A program made the translations under genes and the position numbers. Positions 29,930 through 40,264 of a stretch of 64,000 nucleotides of DNA are shown piece by piece. Location of the stretch: the NCBI GenBank assembly GCA_032716605.1, contig CM064509.1:40832866-40896865 (forward strand), read 5' to 3'. The stretch comes from Paralithodes platypus. Lineage: Eukaryota > Arthropoda > Malacostraca > Decapoda > Lithodidae. The notes beneath the pieces were generated by a model that was given only the letters and a program-made list of their open reading frames with translations, was not told the origin of the DNA and did no database searches. Every line of letters starts with the position of its first letter. Position 1 is the stretch's first letter.

Positions 29930-30720
29930 GGTACTACTCGCTTTTTATGGACCTCCTTCTCCCTCATGTTTAGCATATTAGTTTTGAGATTTTAACACTC
30001 AAACCGCAGGTGCCCGTCATATGACGGGTGAGAGATAAATGGACTATCCTCTGGTACCCGTCATATGACGGACGGCATTTTGAACACATTAGTGGCTCTG
30101 AGAGAGAGTCCGCGCGTTGGGAGGACGACAGGCGAGCTCTGACCGCTTGGCACCACCAATGGGCCGCGACTGGGACCACCGCCTCGCGAGACAAGGAAAA
30201 AACCAAGGAAATTACCTTATTAAGGGAATTTTCACCTGTTGCGCGATCGCTACAGGATAACCCGTGGTCGTCCAAGGATGATTCAGGTGTCATTGGAAAG
30301 CTCTATTATCGCCCTTTCAAAGATACATAAATGTATTACGCTCTGGCTCTTGTTTATGCATGAAAAAGAGCATGGAATGAAGCTCGGTTTCGGTAAATAT
30401 GCCCGCCTGGCAGGTAGTTGATGTTACAAACGGCCCCGTTCTTTTGGGGTTAAGACGTTCATTCCATTAGTTTGTCGATTTAAAGACCTTTTTCCTCCTT
30501 TGTCAATATTAAGACCTTTCGTGCCACTTAGGTGTCGATTTTTTCCTGGCGAGCGAAAGCGAGCCTGTAATTTTAAGATAAGCTGGCCTTCGGCCGGCAA
30601 ATTTTTCTACCAAAAAATGTACAAATTTATCTTGAAGGGGGGGTCTATGGGGTGTTTTTCTAAGCTTGATGGAGGTCTAGCGAGGAAACTAGAACAATAA
30701 TGAATACATAAACAAACTGA
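29930..30720 (+). repeat. Dispersed family D, copy 1, interrupted by a MITE
   Basis: GGACCTCCTTCTCCCTCATG ... GTTTTGAGAT leads into the MITE at 29992-30453 and resumes as GACGTTCATTCC...CCTGGCGAGCGAAAGCGAGC and CTTGATGGAGGTCTAGCGAG. Copies 2 (minus, 30945-31245) and 3 (plus, 31345-31600) show the same sequence without the insertion. Confidence 0.75.
29992..30453 (+). mobile_element. TTAA MITE family A, copy 2 (462 bp)
   Basis: TTAA-bounded, + orientation. Carries two identical CCCGTCATATGACGG palindromes at 30013-30027 and 30057-30071. It sits in the TTAA of family D (uninterrupted in the copy near 31190, GAACGTCTTAAAATCGC on the opposite strand). Confidence 0.85.
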
Positions 30721-30735
30721 CCAAAAAGTGAACCA

Positions 30736-30736
<1 letters not shown>

Positions 30737-30769
<33 letters not shown>

Positions 30770-30780
30770 GCTCTCTCTCA
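30737..30780. repeat. (CT)n microsatellite
   Basis: CT dinucleotide run with few interruptions. Confidence 0.9.
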
Positions 30781-30895
30781 TTTCTTCCTTGGCACAAATC
30801 CTTTATAACTTTTTGAGATATCTTGTTTACAGACACACAAACAACAGACAGACAAACACACAGAGACATAAACATAACCTCCTCCAACTTCTTAA
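30780..30895 (-). repeat. Related to the nested repeat at 5317 (minus copy)
   Basis: CATAACCTCCTCCAACTTCTT at the right edge is the complement of the AAGAAGTTG..GGAGGTTATG start at 5327, followed by CAGACAAACA and AGATATC-type blocks. A second minus copy lies at about 31262-31350. Confidence 0.55.
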
Positions 30896-30944
30896 GGGGA
30901 CAGTGGTTATTTTTTGGGTCTATTTAGTTATATATCGGTATTCA

Positions 30945-31245
30945 TATATTTCTTAGTTTCCTCGCTAGACCTACATCAAGCTTAAAAAAAATACCCCCTA
31001 GACTCCCTTTCAAGATATATTTGTACATTTTTCGTAGAAAAATTTCCCGGCCAAAGGCCGGTTCCTTAAAAAATTACAGGCTCGCTATCGCTCGCCAGGA
31101 AAAAATTGACAACTAAACGGCACGAAAGGTCTTCATATTGACAAAGTAATGGGACGAAAGGTCTCAAAATCGCCAAACTAGTGAACGAACGTCTTAAAAT
31201 CGCAAAACTAATGAGTCTAAACATGAGGGAGAAGGGGGTCCAGAA
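30945..31245 (-). repeat. Dispersed family D, copy 2 (inverted)
   Basis: Reverse complement of copy 1: TCCTCGCTAGACCTACATCA, then GGCTCGCTATCGCTCGCCAGG, ending CTAAACATGAGGGAGAAGGG. Together with copy 1 it forms a long inverted repeat with a spacer of about 225 bp. Confidence 0.8.
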
Positions 31246-31344
31246 AAAGCGAGAACCTCCCACCTTAAGATATCTTGTTTACAGACACAACAACAGACAG
31301 ACAGACAGACAGACACACAAAGACAAACACATAACCTCCTCCAA

Positions 31345-31600
31345 CTTCTTAAGTTATTTTTTCTGGACCCCTTTTTCCCTCATGTTTAGCCCCATCAGTT
31401 TTCAGATTTGATGACGGCCGGTCCATTAGTTTGACGATTTTAACACCTTTCGTCCCATTTCGTTGTCAATATTAAGACCTTTCGTGCTATTTAGGCGTCG
31501 ATTTCATTCCTGGCGAACGATAGTGAGCCTGTAGTTTTGGAAGGGGGGACTTGGGAGTAACTGTTTAAGCTTGATGGAGGTCTAGGGAACAAACTAAATA
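31345..31600 (+). repeat. Dispersed family D, copy 3
   Basis: TTTTTTCTGGACCCCTTTTT, CCTGGCGAACGATAGTGAGC and CTTGATGGAGGTCTAGGGAA, in the same order as copy 1. Confidence 0.75.
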
Positions 31601-31607
31601 CTTCCCC

Positions 31608-31730
31608 TTAAGCCCATTCTGTACCGGCGACGTACTTTATATTTTATTCAGCTTAGGAAGGACGTCTACCAATTAAAAGGCTACAAACTATCCAATTAAT
31701 AGCTAGGGTACAATCTCAATATGTCTCTGA
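31608..31730 (+). mobile_element. TTAA MITE family B, truncated copy
   Basis: TTAAGCCCATTCTGTACCGG and CTTAGGAAGGACGTC match the left part of family B. The right half is missing. Confidence 0.65.
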
Positions 31731-32745
31731 AAAAGTAAACATAACATTCATATATAAAGAATTATAATGTTACAAATGAACATATGAACAATAACACACA
31801 GAGAGGATAAGTCTCAAATCACAATAAATAAAGCCCTGAAATAAATATACAAAGCTCTCAAATATGGCTTGACTGTAGGTAAATAATAGTTACTGCGATG
31901 TTGGAAACGTAGCAATGATAAGTATGGACAATAAGACAGTATTTGATTTCAAAACGAACAATAAGTTAAAGAAGCTTGAATAAGTAATTAAACTGTAATA
32001 ACTCAAAGAGTGATAAATATGAAAGACAACTTCATAAACATATGATTAATATAATAGTCATCTACACGTAACTGAGGAGCAATTACTCGCGACTGAACTT
32101 TCACTATTGGATCTGTACCCGGATTATATGTAGCGTATAAACTTAGGTCTGAATAAGTGTTCAAGCTTTACGTATAAGTGTAGGTCTTTATAACCGGATA
32201 AACATATACTGTATATATTACCACGTCGAAGAATACAGGAGCCTGTATTCGAGGAAGTATATAAATATTTTCCGCATGATAGAAGTGAATAATAAATAAA
32301 GGATGGAAGAATGGAAAATCTTCTTAGATTACGTTAACACTGTGAACCTTAACATACCTCAGTCTAGACCCTCACTAAAATCATTGTTACCATTACGAAC
32401 AAGAAAACACTTAAAGGATTGAGTAGAGAGTAAGCACTGGTAGAGCGACTTTGGAGCACACTGGTGTAGGCACGGTTTTCTTGGTTCTTGACTACAGGGA
32501 CCTGGGATTTCACACTTCCCAGCTAGGGCCCAAACAATTCCATTTTTCGTTCGGTTCTCTCTCTACCTTCTCTCGTCTCGGCACGACGCACTTGATCACT
32601 ATTCATGCTGAACCTGGAGGATGACAATAAAGGATCCCCTACACTTGGTAAACTTAATGTATTTCCAGGCATAGGTGGACAGTTAATGAAACTACTGTCC
32701 TGAATCTCGAAGGGGTACAGTGATGCAAGCCTAGGCTGAATGGTG
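31731..32745. other. AT-rich stretch without a recognised gene
   Basis: No ORF over 60 codons is credible and no known repeat was identified, apart from a general resemblance in style to the non-coding family E regions. Confidence 0.4.
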
Positions 32746-33495
32746 TTAACCCGGGAATGGCGAGAAGACTCTTAACCCCTTCTGTACCGGCGTCGTCTTG
32801 TTTACTGTATTCTGGCTAGTATTAGACGATTTTATTCAGTTTAAAAAGGGGCTTCAGCAATTAAATGGCTTCGAACTGTCTTAATTCACCCTTATTACTA
32901 CCACAGATCCTTCATAAGCTGCTCAAAATCGTCTAAATGTAGCTAGCATAAAATACAAAAGACGTTGCCGGTACAGAAGGGATTAAGAGGTTTTGGTGGT
33001 GTAAGGCGACAAACCTCATAAGATCCAAGGCCTAAAAAAAAACGTTTAAAAGGCCCAAGTAACACTTAAAACAAAGGAATATGTGATTACATGAGATAAT
33101 TCCCCTCCATACCTCCTATCACTCCTCCACATATGTCAAAACCCCCTCCTTCCCCCCCCCCCCCCCCTTCAATTATCACCTACTTCAAGGTCTGGTCCTG
33201 CTCCTATCGAGTGCGTGGTGAGAGAGAGAGAGACAGTCAGAGACTTCAGCCTGCCTCTAGGCTTTGGAGAGAGAGGGTATACGTCGCATTCGTGTCACAT
33301 TTCATGACTGGACGGTCGGCAATAATTCGCGATTTTCACCCTCCAAATACTATTCCTACCTGTTTTATTGCTGTTACATGTTAATATCTTCATATTAAAC
33401 GTAAAATAGGCGCATATGAATAAGTAATAACGATATTTATCATAAGATGACGATTTTAGGCGATAATGAAGCCTAATATTGTCGCCTGGCAGTAG
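32746..33495 (+). repeat. Dispersed family C, copy 1, interrupted by MITE B
   Basis: TTAACCCGGGAATGGCGAGA matches the start of copy 2 at 43264 (TTAACCCAAGAACGGCGAGC). After the nested MITE, shared blocks CCAAGGCCTAAAAA, GAGATAATTCCCCTCCATAC, AATAGGCGCATATGAATAAG and TCGCCTGGC follow. The TTAA start suggests another piggyBac-type non-autonomous element; the right end does not show the expected TTAA. Confidence 0.7.
32772..32986. mobile_element. TTAA MITE family B, copy 2 (215 bp), nested in family C
   Basis: TTAA-bounded, exactly 215 bp. Termini CCCCTTCTGTACCGGCG and CCGGTACAGAAGGG are inverted. It interrupts family C 26 bp from its start. Confidence 0.85.
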
Positions 33496-33526
33496 GGTGT
33501 TCACTACAGTACATATAGCTCGCATT

Positions 33527-34450
33527 TTAAAGGTTAACTATGCTTGCATTGAAAGTACTTGCGTCATCTATTATGATCTGATCAACAGATATAGCAGCCA
33601 ATGATTCAATCTCGTCCCTGTCTGTGAGTACAAAGTTACGAGAAAGACTCAAGAGGCTGCTCTGCACGAGATCTTGGGTTTCAATTGGAAGCGCACATTT
33701 AGAGACATTTCCAATTGAATTATGTTCTAGCCCCCTTTGGTGTGGATGATTGCTAGAAGATAAAGAATGAAGTTCTTCACCAAGATCTCTACTTTTTATT
33801 TTCCCTTCTAACTTAGGAACTCCGAATCCAGAACTCAAAGTAGTGTATAAGCCAGTAGGCTGATTGCTTCATTCAATTTGGTTCAACGCGCATAGTGACT
33901 CCATTTATGTCGGCACTTTGGGTGCCCGGTTTCGGGGCGAGAGGGGCATGGATGATACTCTGGCTTTGTTTTCTTTCAGGGAGCCGGTCACACTAAGGTT
34001 TGCTTTCACTTGGGAATTACTTGAGGATGATACAGGCATTGATTGAACTTGGTTATTTGGCTTGTGCTGGATCTGAGGGATATTTAAGTATGACATGTGA
34101 GGCTGTTCTGTTATTTCTTGCCTGTTCATGTCTTCACTATTTGCATGGTTGTGATGAGTTAGCACTGGTTTTAATTATTTAGTTTGCCTCTTAATATTCA
34201 CTTTCCTATGATTTAGGTACTCTACAGGTGCACATTGCATGGGTTGGTGATGAAGTTGCATAGTGTTGCTGGAGTCCTTTGCATCCACGTGTTGGTCTGG
34301 GCGGCTATCGTAATTTCCCCTCCGAGCCGCGTTTTCTCTCTTTGGTCCTGGGCGGCTATCGTAGTTTGCCTTCCGAACCGCGTTTTCCTTCTTTACTCTT
34401 CTCCTGTCATTGTCGTTGTTGCTTCTTGGGGTCTCTGGTTACCATTGCAG
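33527..34450 (-). pseudogene. Decayed ORF of unknown origin
   Basis: On the minus strand two frames, 33527-33838 and 33905-34165, are in the same phase and separated only by two stops. The upstream reading extends to about 34420 with two copies of a NYDSRP-type block (a duplication of about 52 bp at 34305-34405). Composition is Ser/Gln/Asn rich and hydrophilic, which fits a Gag or LINE ORF1-like protein. No diagnostic motif was found, so function is not assigned. It could equally be a decayed host exon set. Confidence 0.35.
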
Positions 34451-34534
34451 GTTCTTATGGAAGCAATGCGGATGGTTTGATCTGAGATGCTTGTTGTGGG
34501 TGGTAGATGGTTGGTAGGTATGTTTGGAATATTT

Positions 34535-35110
34535 TCGTCCCCGTCATCTCATATTGACTTAGACATAGTAAATTGCGCTGGATTTTAGTGCTAGAGCATG
34601 TAAAATACCCCCGAAAGAGATGCCCCCCACCAACCTTCCGACCAACAACTCAGTAACAATTCCGCAAGAACCAGCACGAAAGCCGGCCGGGACGAAACGA
34701 CCCAACAGCCGGAAGGAGCGGGACTCACCCACAAGATCAAAGGAAGCCGACACGGCCGGTGTTATAGGCAGTGGGTTATAGGGGGACTTAGGCCGCTGTT
34801 GTACTGCGGCCACTTTTGTCTCATTGCTCTTATGTGGTTCCCCTGTGTCATCTGGTTGGCAACTCGAGTGATAGAGGAGCCTGGGTTGACGAGGGACTTG
34901 GGTCGCTTTGATATAAAATGGGGCTTCCCTCCGTTTCCACAGAAAATGCTTTCACAAAGGGGGGGACTAACCTAACATCCAGCAAGGTCGATATTAGGCT
35001 ATGTGTCAGTGGCGTGTGCAGAATGTTTATATATCAACACTATATAGTTATTATGCAGTTACCAATATCATAGAGTGTCAGAAGGTTTCCAAGAATATCT
35101 TTATAAATCC
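34535..35110. other. Stretch without a recognised feature
   Basis: One 84-codon minus ORF (34559-34813) has no recognisable motif. The rest is AT-rich and leads to the BEL target site. Confidence 0.4.
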
Positions 35111-35115
35111 CAGGG

Positions 35116-35832
35116 TATCGTGGATTCAGGATAGTCAGTGGTATAACCTACATTTTCTATGTATCATACCCTAGATACAGTTTGTACAGTATGTAAGCGC
35201 ATAATAAGTTAAATAAGGCCTATTATGCGAAAGTATAGTATATAGAGTCTTTAGGAATGCATATATATGATTTATCATATAAACCATACTGTAATATTAT
35301 GAAAGCGGTGCGATATTTACCGCTAGATATCCGCTACTAACTTAGCAGTAGCCGCTAGATTCGTAGCGTAAGACGATGACGTCTTGGATTGTGGCGCACC
35401 GCGTCAGAGCTCTTTTGTCTATCGTCCAAGCAACAACTCCACTCCTGTAGTTCGCCGCGATCCTGGTTCCGGTTTCATCCAGCTCTCATCATTAACTTAA
35501 ACTCAACTTCATCCTACAGACAGACCGACTGACAGCTAAGCCTTATTATCATGATGTAACTTTCTTCAACCTTACTTATTTATTCACTATTTGTTCAGGT
35601 GCATCCTCGTGGTCACCTTAAGGTAAACATCCAATGGTGTTCGAATAGTAGCCATTTGCCTACCATCCATCAGCACCTCCATCAGCATTTCCACCTTGCC
35701 TAACTGCAATATTCTATGGTGATTTTAATAGTGAGTTACACTCCCGGTATTATTTAATTTATATATTATATTAGCGGACCTTTTCAGTCTTAGGTAGCCT
35801 AGAGTAAACTTATCTTCCTTAAATCCGCCATA
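35116..35832 (+). repeat. BEL/Pao 5' LTR
   Basis: TATCGTGGATTC to CCGCCATA. Matches 41688-42395 throughout. A tandem pair of TTACCGCTAGATATCCGCTA-type text in the middle differs between the LTRs by an 11-bp indel (AGCAGTAGCCGCTAG versus AGCAGTAG). Confidence 0.9.
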
Positions 35833-35853
35833 TTGGTGCCCAGACCCGGGACT
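35833..35853 (+). promoter_or_regulatory. BEL/Pao primer binding site (probable)
   Basis: TTGGTGCCCAGACCCGGGAC follows the LTR directly. TGG at the LTR boundary fits pairing with a tRNA 3' CCA end. The tRNA identity was not determined. Confidence 0.65.
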
Positions 35854-35933
35854 TTGACCCACAGTTAGATTTCCTATAGTTAGGTATTATGAACAAGGGC
35901 TATATTGATGGAGGTTGTGGATCAAAGGATCCT

Positions 35934-36270
35934 AGTAGGGGTAGGTCTCGGCTATCACCATCATACCCTGTAGGGGTAGGTCTCGGCTATCACCATCATA
36001 CCCTGTAGGGGTAGGTCTCGGCTATCACCATCATACCCTGTAGGGGTAGGTCTCGGCTATCACCATCATACCCTGTAGGGGTAGGTCTCGGCTATCACCA
36101 TCATACCCTGTAGGGGTAGGTCTCGGCTATCACCATCATACCCTGTAGGGGTAGGTCTCGGCTATCACCATCATACCCTGTAGGGGTAGGTCTCGGCTAT
36201 CACCATCGGGTAGGTCTCGGCTATCACCATCATACCCTGTAGGGGTAGGTCTCGGCTATCACCATCATTC
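35934..36270 (+). repeat. 35-bp minisatellite in the BEL leader, ten copies
   Basis: TAGGTCTCGGCTATCACCAT starts at 35942, 35977, 36012, 36047, 36082, 36117, 36152, 36187, 36211 (shortened unit) and 36246. Full units are identical apart from the last (CATTCCC for CATACCC). Confidence 0.95.
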
Positions 36271-36649
36271 CCTGTATTTGTTTCCCTAATTTCATTATTA
36301 TTTACTATTTTTCTTTGACTTATGACTGACCTACCATCTCATATTTCCTTCATTGTTTAATCATCATATCCCAATCTCTCATGGTACTGTATTGTGTAAG
36401 GTAAACGGTTTACATAGTCATTTCTACCTCTTTACTTTAATTACATTAATCTATGAAGGATAGGCTAATGTGAAACAATATTGCATATGAGGACTAAAAT
36501 GTAATTTCATATGACAATTAACAAAAGGGTAGGCCTATATTGCACGATCGAGACTTATTATAGAGGTCCGTATTGGCCGACGAAAGGTTAGGCTAATTCG
36601 TGTGAATTATTTAATGGCTAGTAAACCAGAAGTTAAAAAAAACATAATT

Positions 36650-37223
36650 ATGTCTACCACAGTCTTGAAAAACCAGAGAGGGGCTTTGAGGGGTCTCATC
36701 ACTAGGCTAACGTCCGATTTGGAAGACTTTTGTAGCTAGTGCAACTCCTGAACAGCTAGAGGCTAGGTTAGAATACCTACAAACTACCTATGATCGTATA
36801 GTTACCCTGAATGAAAGTATAGTATCAGGGTTAGAGGAAGAGTCAGATATTCAAGCGGAGTACGAGCAGCGCGTTGTCCATGATATCGCCAATTTAGAGG
36901 CTATACATTTACTGCGAAGGACGGTGAAGAAGATAGAGATAACCTCGACTAGCAGCGCTGCCAAGCAGACAGATCCCTGTCGTGAAGTCAACTTGCCCAA
37001 ATTAAAATTACCGAAGTTCAGGGGAAACTTGACCGAGTGGATAGCATTTTGGGACGTCTTTAAATCCACAGTGCATGATTCAAAACTTGACGATGTACGA
37101 AAGTTCCATTATCTGAAAGGCCAACTCGAGGATGAAGCTTTACATTTGGTAGAAGATTTTTCCATCGTAGGTGAAAATTATGAGTGTTGTGAGGTTATTA
37201 CAGGTGACATATGGAGACACTGA
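36650..37223 (+). pseudogene. gag: BEL/Pao Gag N-terminal part
   Basis: ATG at 36650 starts STTVLKNQRGALRGLITRL, a BEL Gag N-terminus. A frameshift near 36735 moves the reading to ATPEQLEARLEYLQTTYDRI and, from 36924, the frame gives LPKLKLPKFRGNLTEWIAFW and SKLDDVRKFHYLKGQLEDEA, the capsid-like domain (DUF1759-type). A second frameshift near 37190 moves it to the next ORF. Confidence 0.85.
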
Positions 37224-38301
37224 CCAGCTCAAGGTAGCCCACGTGAATGCCCTGTTGAACCTAGCACAGCCTAGGTACAGGGTTGATGAACTGACAAAGT
37301 TTAGGGCAGATATGGAGTGTCATACAAGATCATTAGATGCATTGGGGGTAACCTCACAAGAAATGCTGGTCATAATTTTAAGACAGAAATTACCTCTAGC
37401 TATTCTAGATAAGGTTCGTACCTTTAACTTGGAGGAGTTCAAAGAGGCATTTAGCAAGGAGATTAGCAACATACAATTGAACAATGGTAGGACGGTGGGT
37501 GGGTCAGAAGGGACAACAGCAAGGGGTTCAATTAATATGATGGTAGGTTCTAAAGGAAAGGTTGAAGAATCACGAAAGAAACCACAAATGTCATGGAGGC
37601 TATGCAACATTTCCAAGCATAAATGGCTAAGCTGTACCAAATATCAAACCAATGAAGCCAAATTAGCTCAAGCAAGGAAGCTAAAATTGTGCAAGGGTTG
37701 TCTGAGTAAGGACCATGGTATGCAGGGTAAATGTACTGCTTCCTATTTGAGGCCCTGTCGCAACTGCGAGGGTCATCACTTTGACAAGTTATGCCCCACA
37801 GGTAGTCCAGTCAAGGATGAAAAAGTAGGGGGTACTGCAACACTAATGCTAGGCAGTAGGAAGGACACCACCATTTTACCCACAATCAAGATACCCATAG
37901 AGGTTTATGGCAGGACACAAGTCTGTCGGCTACTCCTAGACCAGGGATCACAACGATCCTTTATAAAGAGATCGGTGCTGGACGGTCTAAAACACTGTGT
38001 AGTAGGTAGTGAGACCCTTAGGTTGCAAGGTTTTACAGGAGTGACCGACAGTAGAGACTACGAAGTTGTTGAAGTCGCTTACATCTACCGTAAGAAAAAA
38101 CACTTCTTACAGTGCGTAGTGGTAGATGAACTCCCAGACTATCAATCTGTAGGAATTAACAAAGTAGAGCATGCACTTCGTAGGAAAGGTATTTACCTGT
38201 CTGATCCCGTAGGTGACTTGAAGGAGGTGCACATACTGTTAGGAGCAGATTATTATTATGATGTAGTAAAGAGAGAATGGAGTAACCTTGATCCCCACTA
38301 A
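37171..38301 (+). CDS. BEL/Pao Gag C-terminus, zinc knuckles and protease
   Basis: The 376-codon frame gives YGDTDQLKVAHVNALLNLAQ, then ILRQKLPLAILDKVR. CNISKHKWLSC and CKGCLSKDHGMQGKC then CRNCEGHHFDKLC are Cys/His knuckles. The protease active site reads CRLLLDQGSQRSFI (about residue 250-260), with Gln where most aspartic proteases have Thr or Ser; this DQG form may be a family trait or a loss. The end VHILLGADYYYDVV is the protease flap-partner motif. The RT frame follows after a frameshift near 38290. Confidence 0.85.
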   Translation: MKIMSVVRLLQVTYGDTDQLKVAHVNALLNLAQPRYRVDELTKFRADMECHTRSLDALGVTSQEMLVIILRQKLPLAILDKVRTFNLEEFKEAFSKEISNIQLNNGRTVGGSEGTTARGSINMMVGSKGKVEESRKKPQMSWRLCNISKHKWLSCTKYQTNEAKLAQARKLKLCKGCLSKDHGMQGKCTASYLRPCRNCEGHHFDKLCPTGSPVKDEKVGGTATLMLGSRKDTTILPTIKIPIEVYGRTQVCRLLLDQGSQRSFIKRSVLDGLKHCVVGSETLRLQGFTGVTDSRDYEVVEVAYIYRKKKHFLQCVVVDELPDYQSVGINKVEHALRRKGIYLSDPVGDLKEVHILLGADYYYDVVKREWSNLDPH

Positions 38302-38932
38302 GTTTGGCTACTGCATGAGCGGTACAGTCCAAACTACCCAGTCAAATGTTCTGGTTGACACGGTATCCGTGTTGAGGATGAGCACGGCCGCGGAAGAAGA
38401 GTTCACCGAAGATGATACTCACATTGAGGACCCAAGGTTAGCTGCCGAGTTCAATCTAGAAAGACTGTGGAAACTAGACCACATAGGAATTAAACCTGTG
38501 GAGAATGACCAGGAATCAAAATTCGCGATAGAGAAGTTCTCGGAATCTGTGCGTTACTTGACCACGGAAAAACAATACGAAGTTTGTCTACCCTGGAAAT
38601 ATGATAATATCAGTTTACCCACTAATTATGGTTTGGCGTTGGGTAGGTTACGCGCCTTGCAGCGGAAACTAACCCAAGAACCTAGCACCTACAAGGCTTA
38701 TGATGAGGTTTTTAAAAATGATCTCGACCGAGGGTTTATCGAGGTCGTCGATGTGGATGAGCCAGGGAGTGCCGGGAAGGTCCATTACCTCGCACATCAT
38801 GGGGTAAAGAAGGATAGTGTTACCACTCCCATCCGAGTGGTATATGACTGCTCAGCCCACGTAGGCCATAGTCCCAGTCTAAATGACTGTCTATTGACCG
38901 GCCCTTCAATGGTGTCGGATCTATCTCAGTAA
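38288..38932 (+). pseudogene. pol: BEL/Pao RT N-terminal region
   Basis: Frame gives KFGYCMSGTVQ, DPRLAAEFNLERLWKLDHIG, YEVCLPWKYD, KAYDEVFKNDLDRGFIEVVD, VHYLAHHGVKK, TPIRVVYDCSAH and PSLNDCLLTGPSMVSDL, the RT fingers of BEL/Pao. It ends with stops at 38930-38965 before the DIEKAF block. Confidence 0.9.
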
Positions 38933-38967
38933 TTACTGTGATTTAGACTGGGATGATACGCATTCAC

Positions 38968-40264
38968 CAGCGACATAGAAAAGGCCTTCTTGATGGGGAA
39001 ACTGCAGAAGGGGGATAGAGATGTCACCCGGTTCCTCTGGTTCGAAAACATCGACGACCCCGAGAGTACCATACTAACCTATCGGTTTAAGGTAGTCTTG
39101 TTTGGCGCAAAATGTTCACAATTTCTATTAAACGCGACCATTAAAAAACATCTTGAGGATTCTGAAGAAGACACGACTGAACTCGCTCGCGGATTATATA
39201 TAGACAATTTACAGGGGTCTAGTGATAGTGAAAAGGAACTAGTCGCAAGCTATAGGCAGGCTAGTAGGTTGTTCACTGAGGCTCATCTGTTTCTCCGCGA
39301 GTGGGTTTCAAATGCTGTGTTGCTTCGGGATGGTCTCATGATAGATGGAGTAGCTTCTGATAACCAAGAATATGCCAGAATCTTGGGGATGATATGGCAA
39401 CCAGGGAAAGATATACTGATGTACCGGAACAAAGATTATACTGAACAGGCACGGACGCACACAAAACGTAGTCTCTTGAGTAAAGTCGCACAATTTTTTG
39501 ATCCTTTAGGTTTAGCATTACCTGTTACCATCAGAGCTAGGATTCTAATACAAGAAATATGGAGACACAACGTGGGTTGGGACGAAAATTTACCCGATGA
39601 TCTTATTGAACAGGGTAGGTCCTTACTAGAAGATTATAACAACCTATGTACATTAGAGTTACCGCGCCAAGTGGCCGCATTTGGACCCATGTCTTTACAT
39701 GCATTCTGTGATGCGAGTGCCACAGCGTATGGAGTAGCTATTTATTGTGTTAGCTCATTTGGGATTAATTTACTCACCGCCCGGGCTAAGGTTGCACCGG
39801 TAAAGGGGGTCACGATTCCCAAATTGGAACTAACTGCCATGCTGCTATTGGGACGTTTGGTTAATCATGTATGCACTTCATACGATAAGGAACTGCAACT
39901 AAGGGGGGTACACGTATGGTGCGATAGCCAAATTGCACTAAGCTGGGTGCATAGTCAAAGGACATTGCCCGTCTATGTGCGCAATAGGGTGGATGAAATA
40001 CGATCCCTACTACCAAATGCTTTCTATCATTATGTACCAACCAAGGACAACCCGAGTGACTTAATAAGTAGGGGAGTAATGGCATCCAAATTGATTAAGT
40101 TCGACCTGTGGTGGCAAGGCCCAAAGTGGCTGCTCCACGAAGGGGATTGGGCTGTATGGAATGCCGAGGTTGAGTTAGCTTTGCCTTTAGAAACGGTGAC
40201 AGCTGTCATTCAACCGACATTAACACCGAGTCCTATATTAGAGTGGGTAAGTACAATAAATTAG
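38968..40264 (+). pseudogene. pol: BEL/Pao RT palm and RNase H
   Basis: SDIEKAFLM near 38970 (first catalytic Asp), then RFLWFENIDDPES, YRFKVVLFGAKCSQFLLN and RGLYIDNLQGSS, where Y-x-D-D is YIDN (BEL elements include lineages with Asn in this place). The stretch SLLSKVAQFFDPLGLALPVT and RNase H (LHAFCDASATAYGVAIYC, PKLELTAMLLLGRLV, WCDSQIALSWV, NPSDLISRGV) complete it. The frame is open from 38990 to 40264. Confidence 0.9.

Noticed and set aside
35934..36270. CRISPR-like regular array
   Set aside because: The units are directly tandem with no unique spacers, inside a eukaryotic retrotransposon leader; it is a minisatellite.
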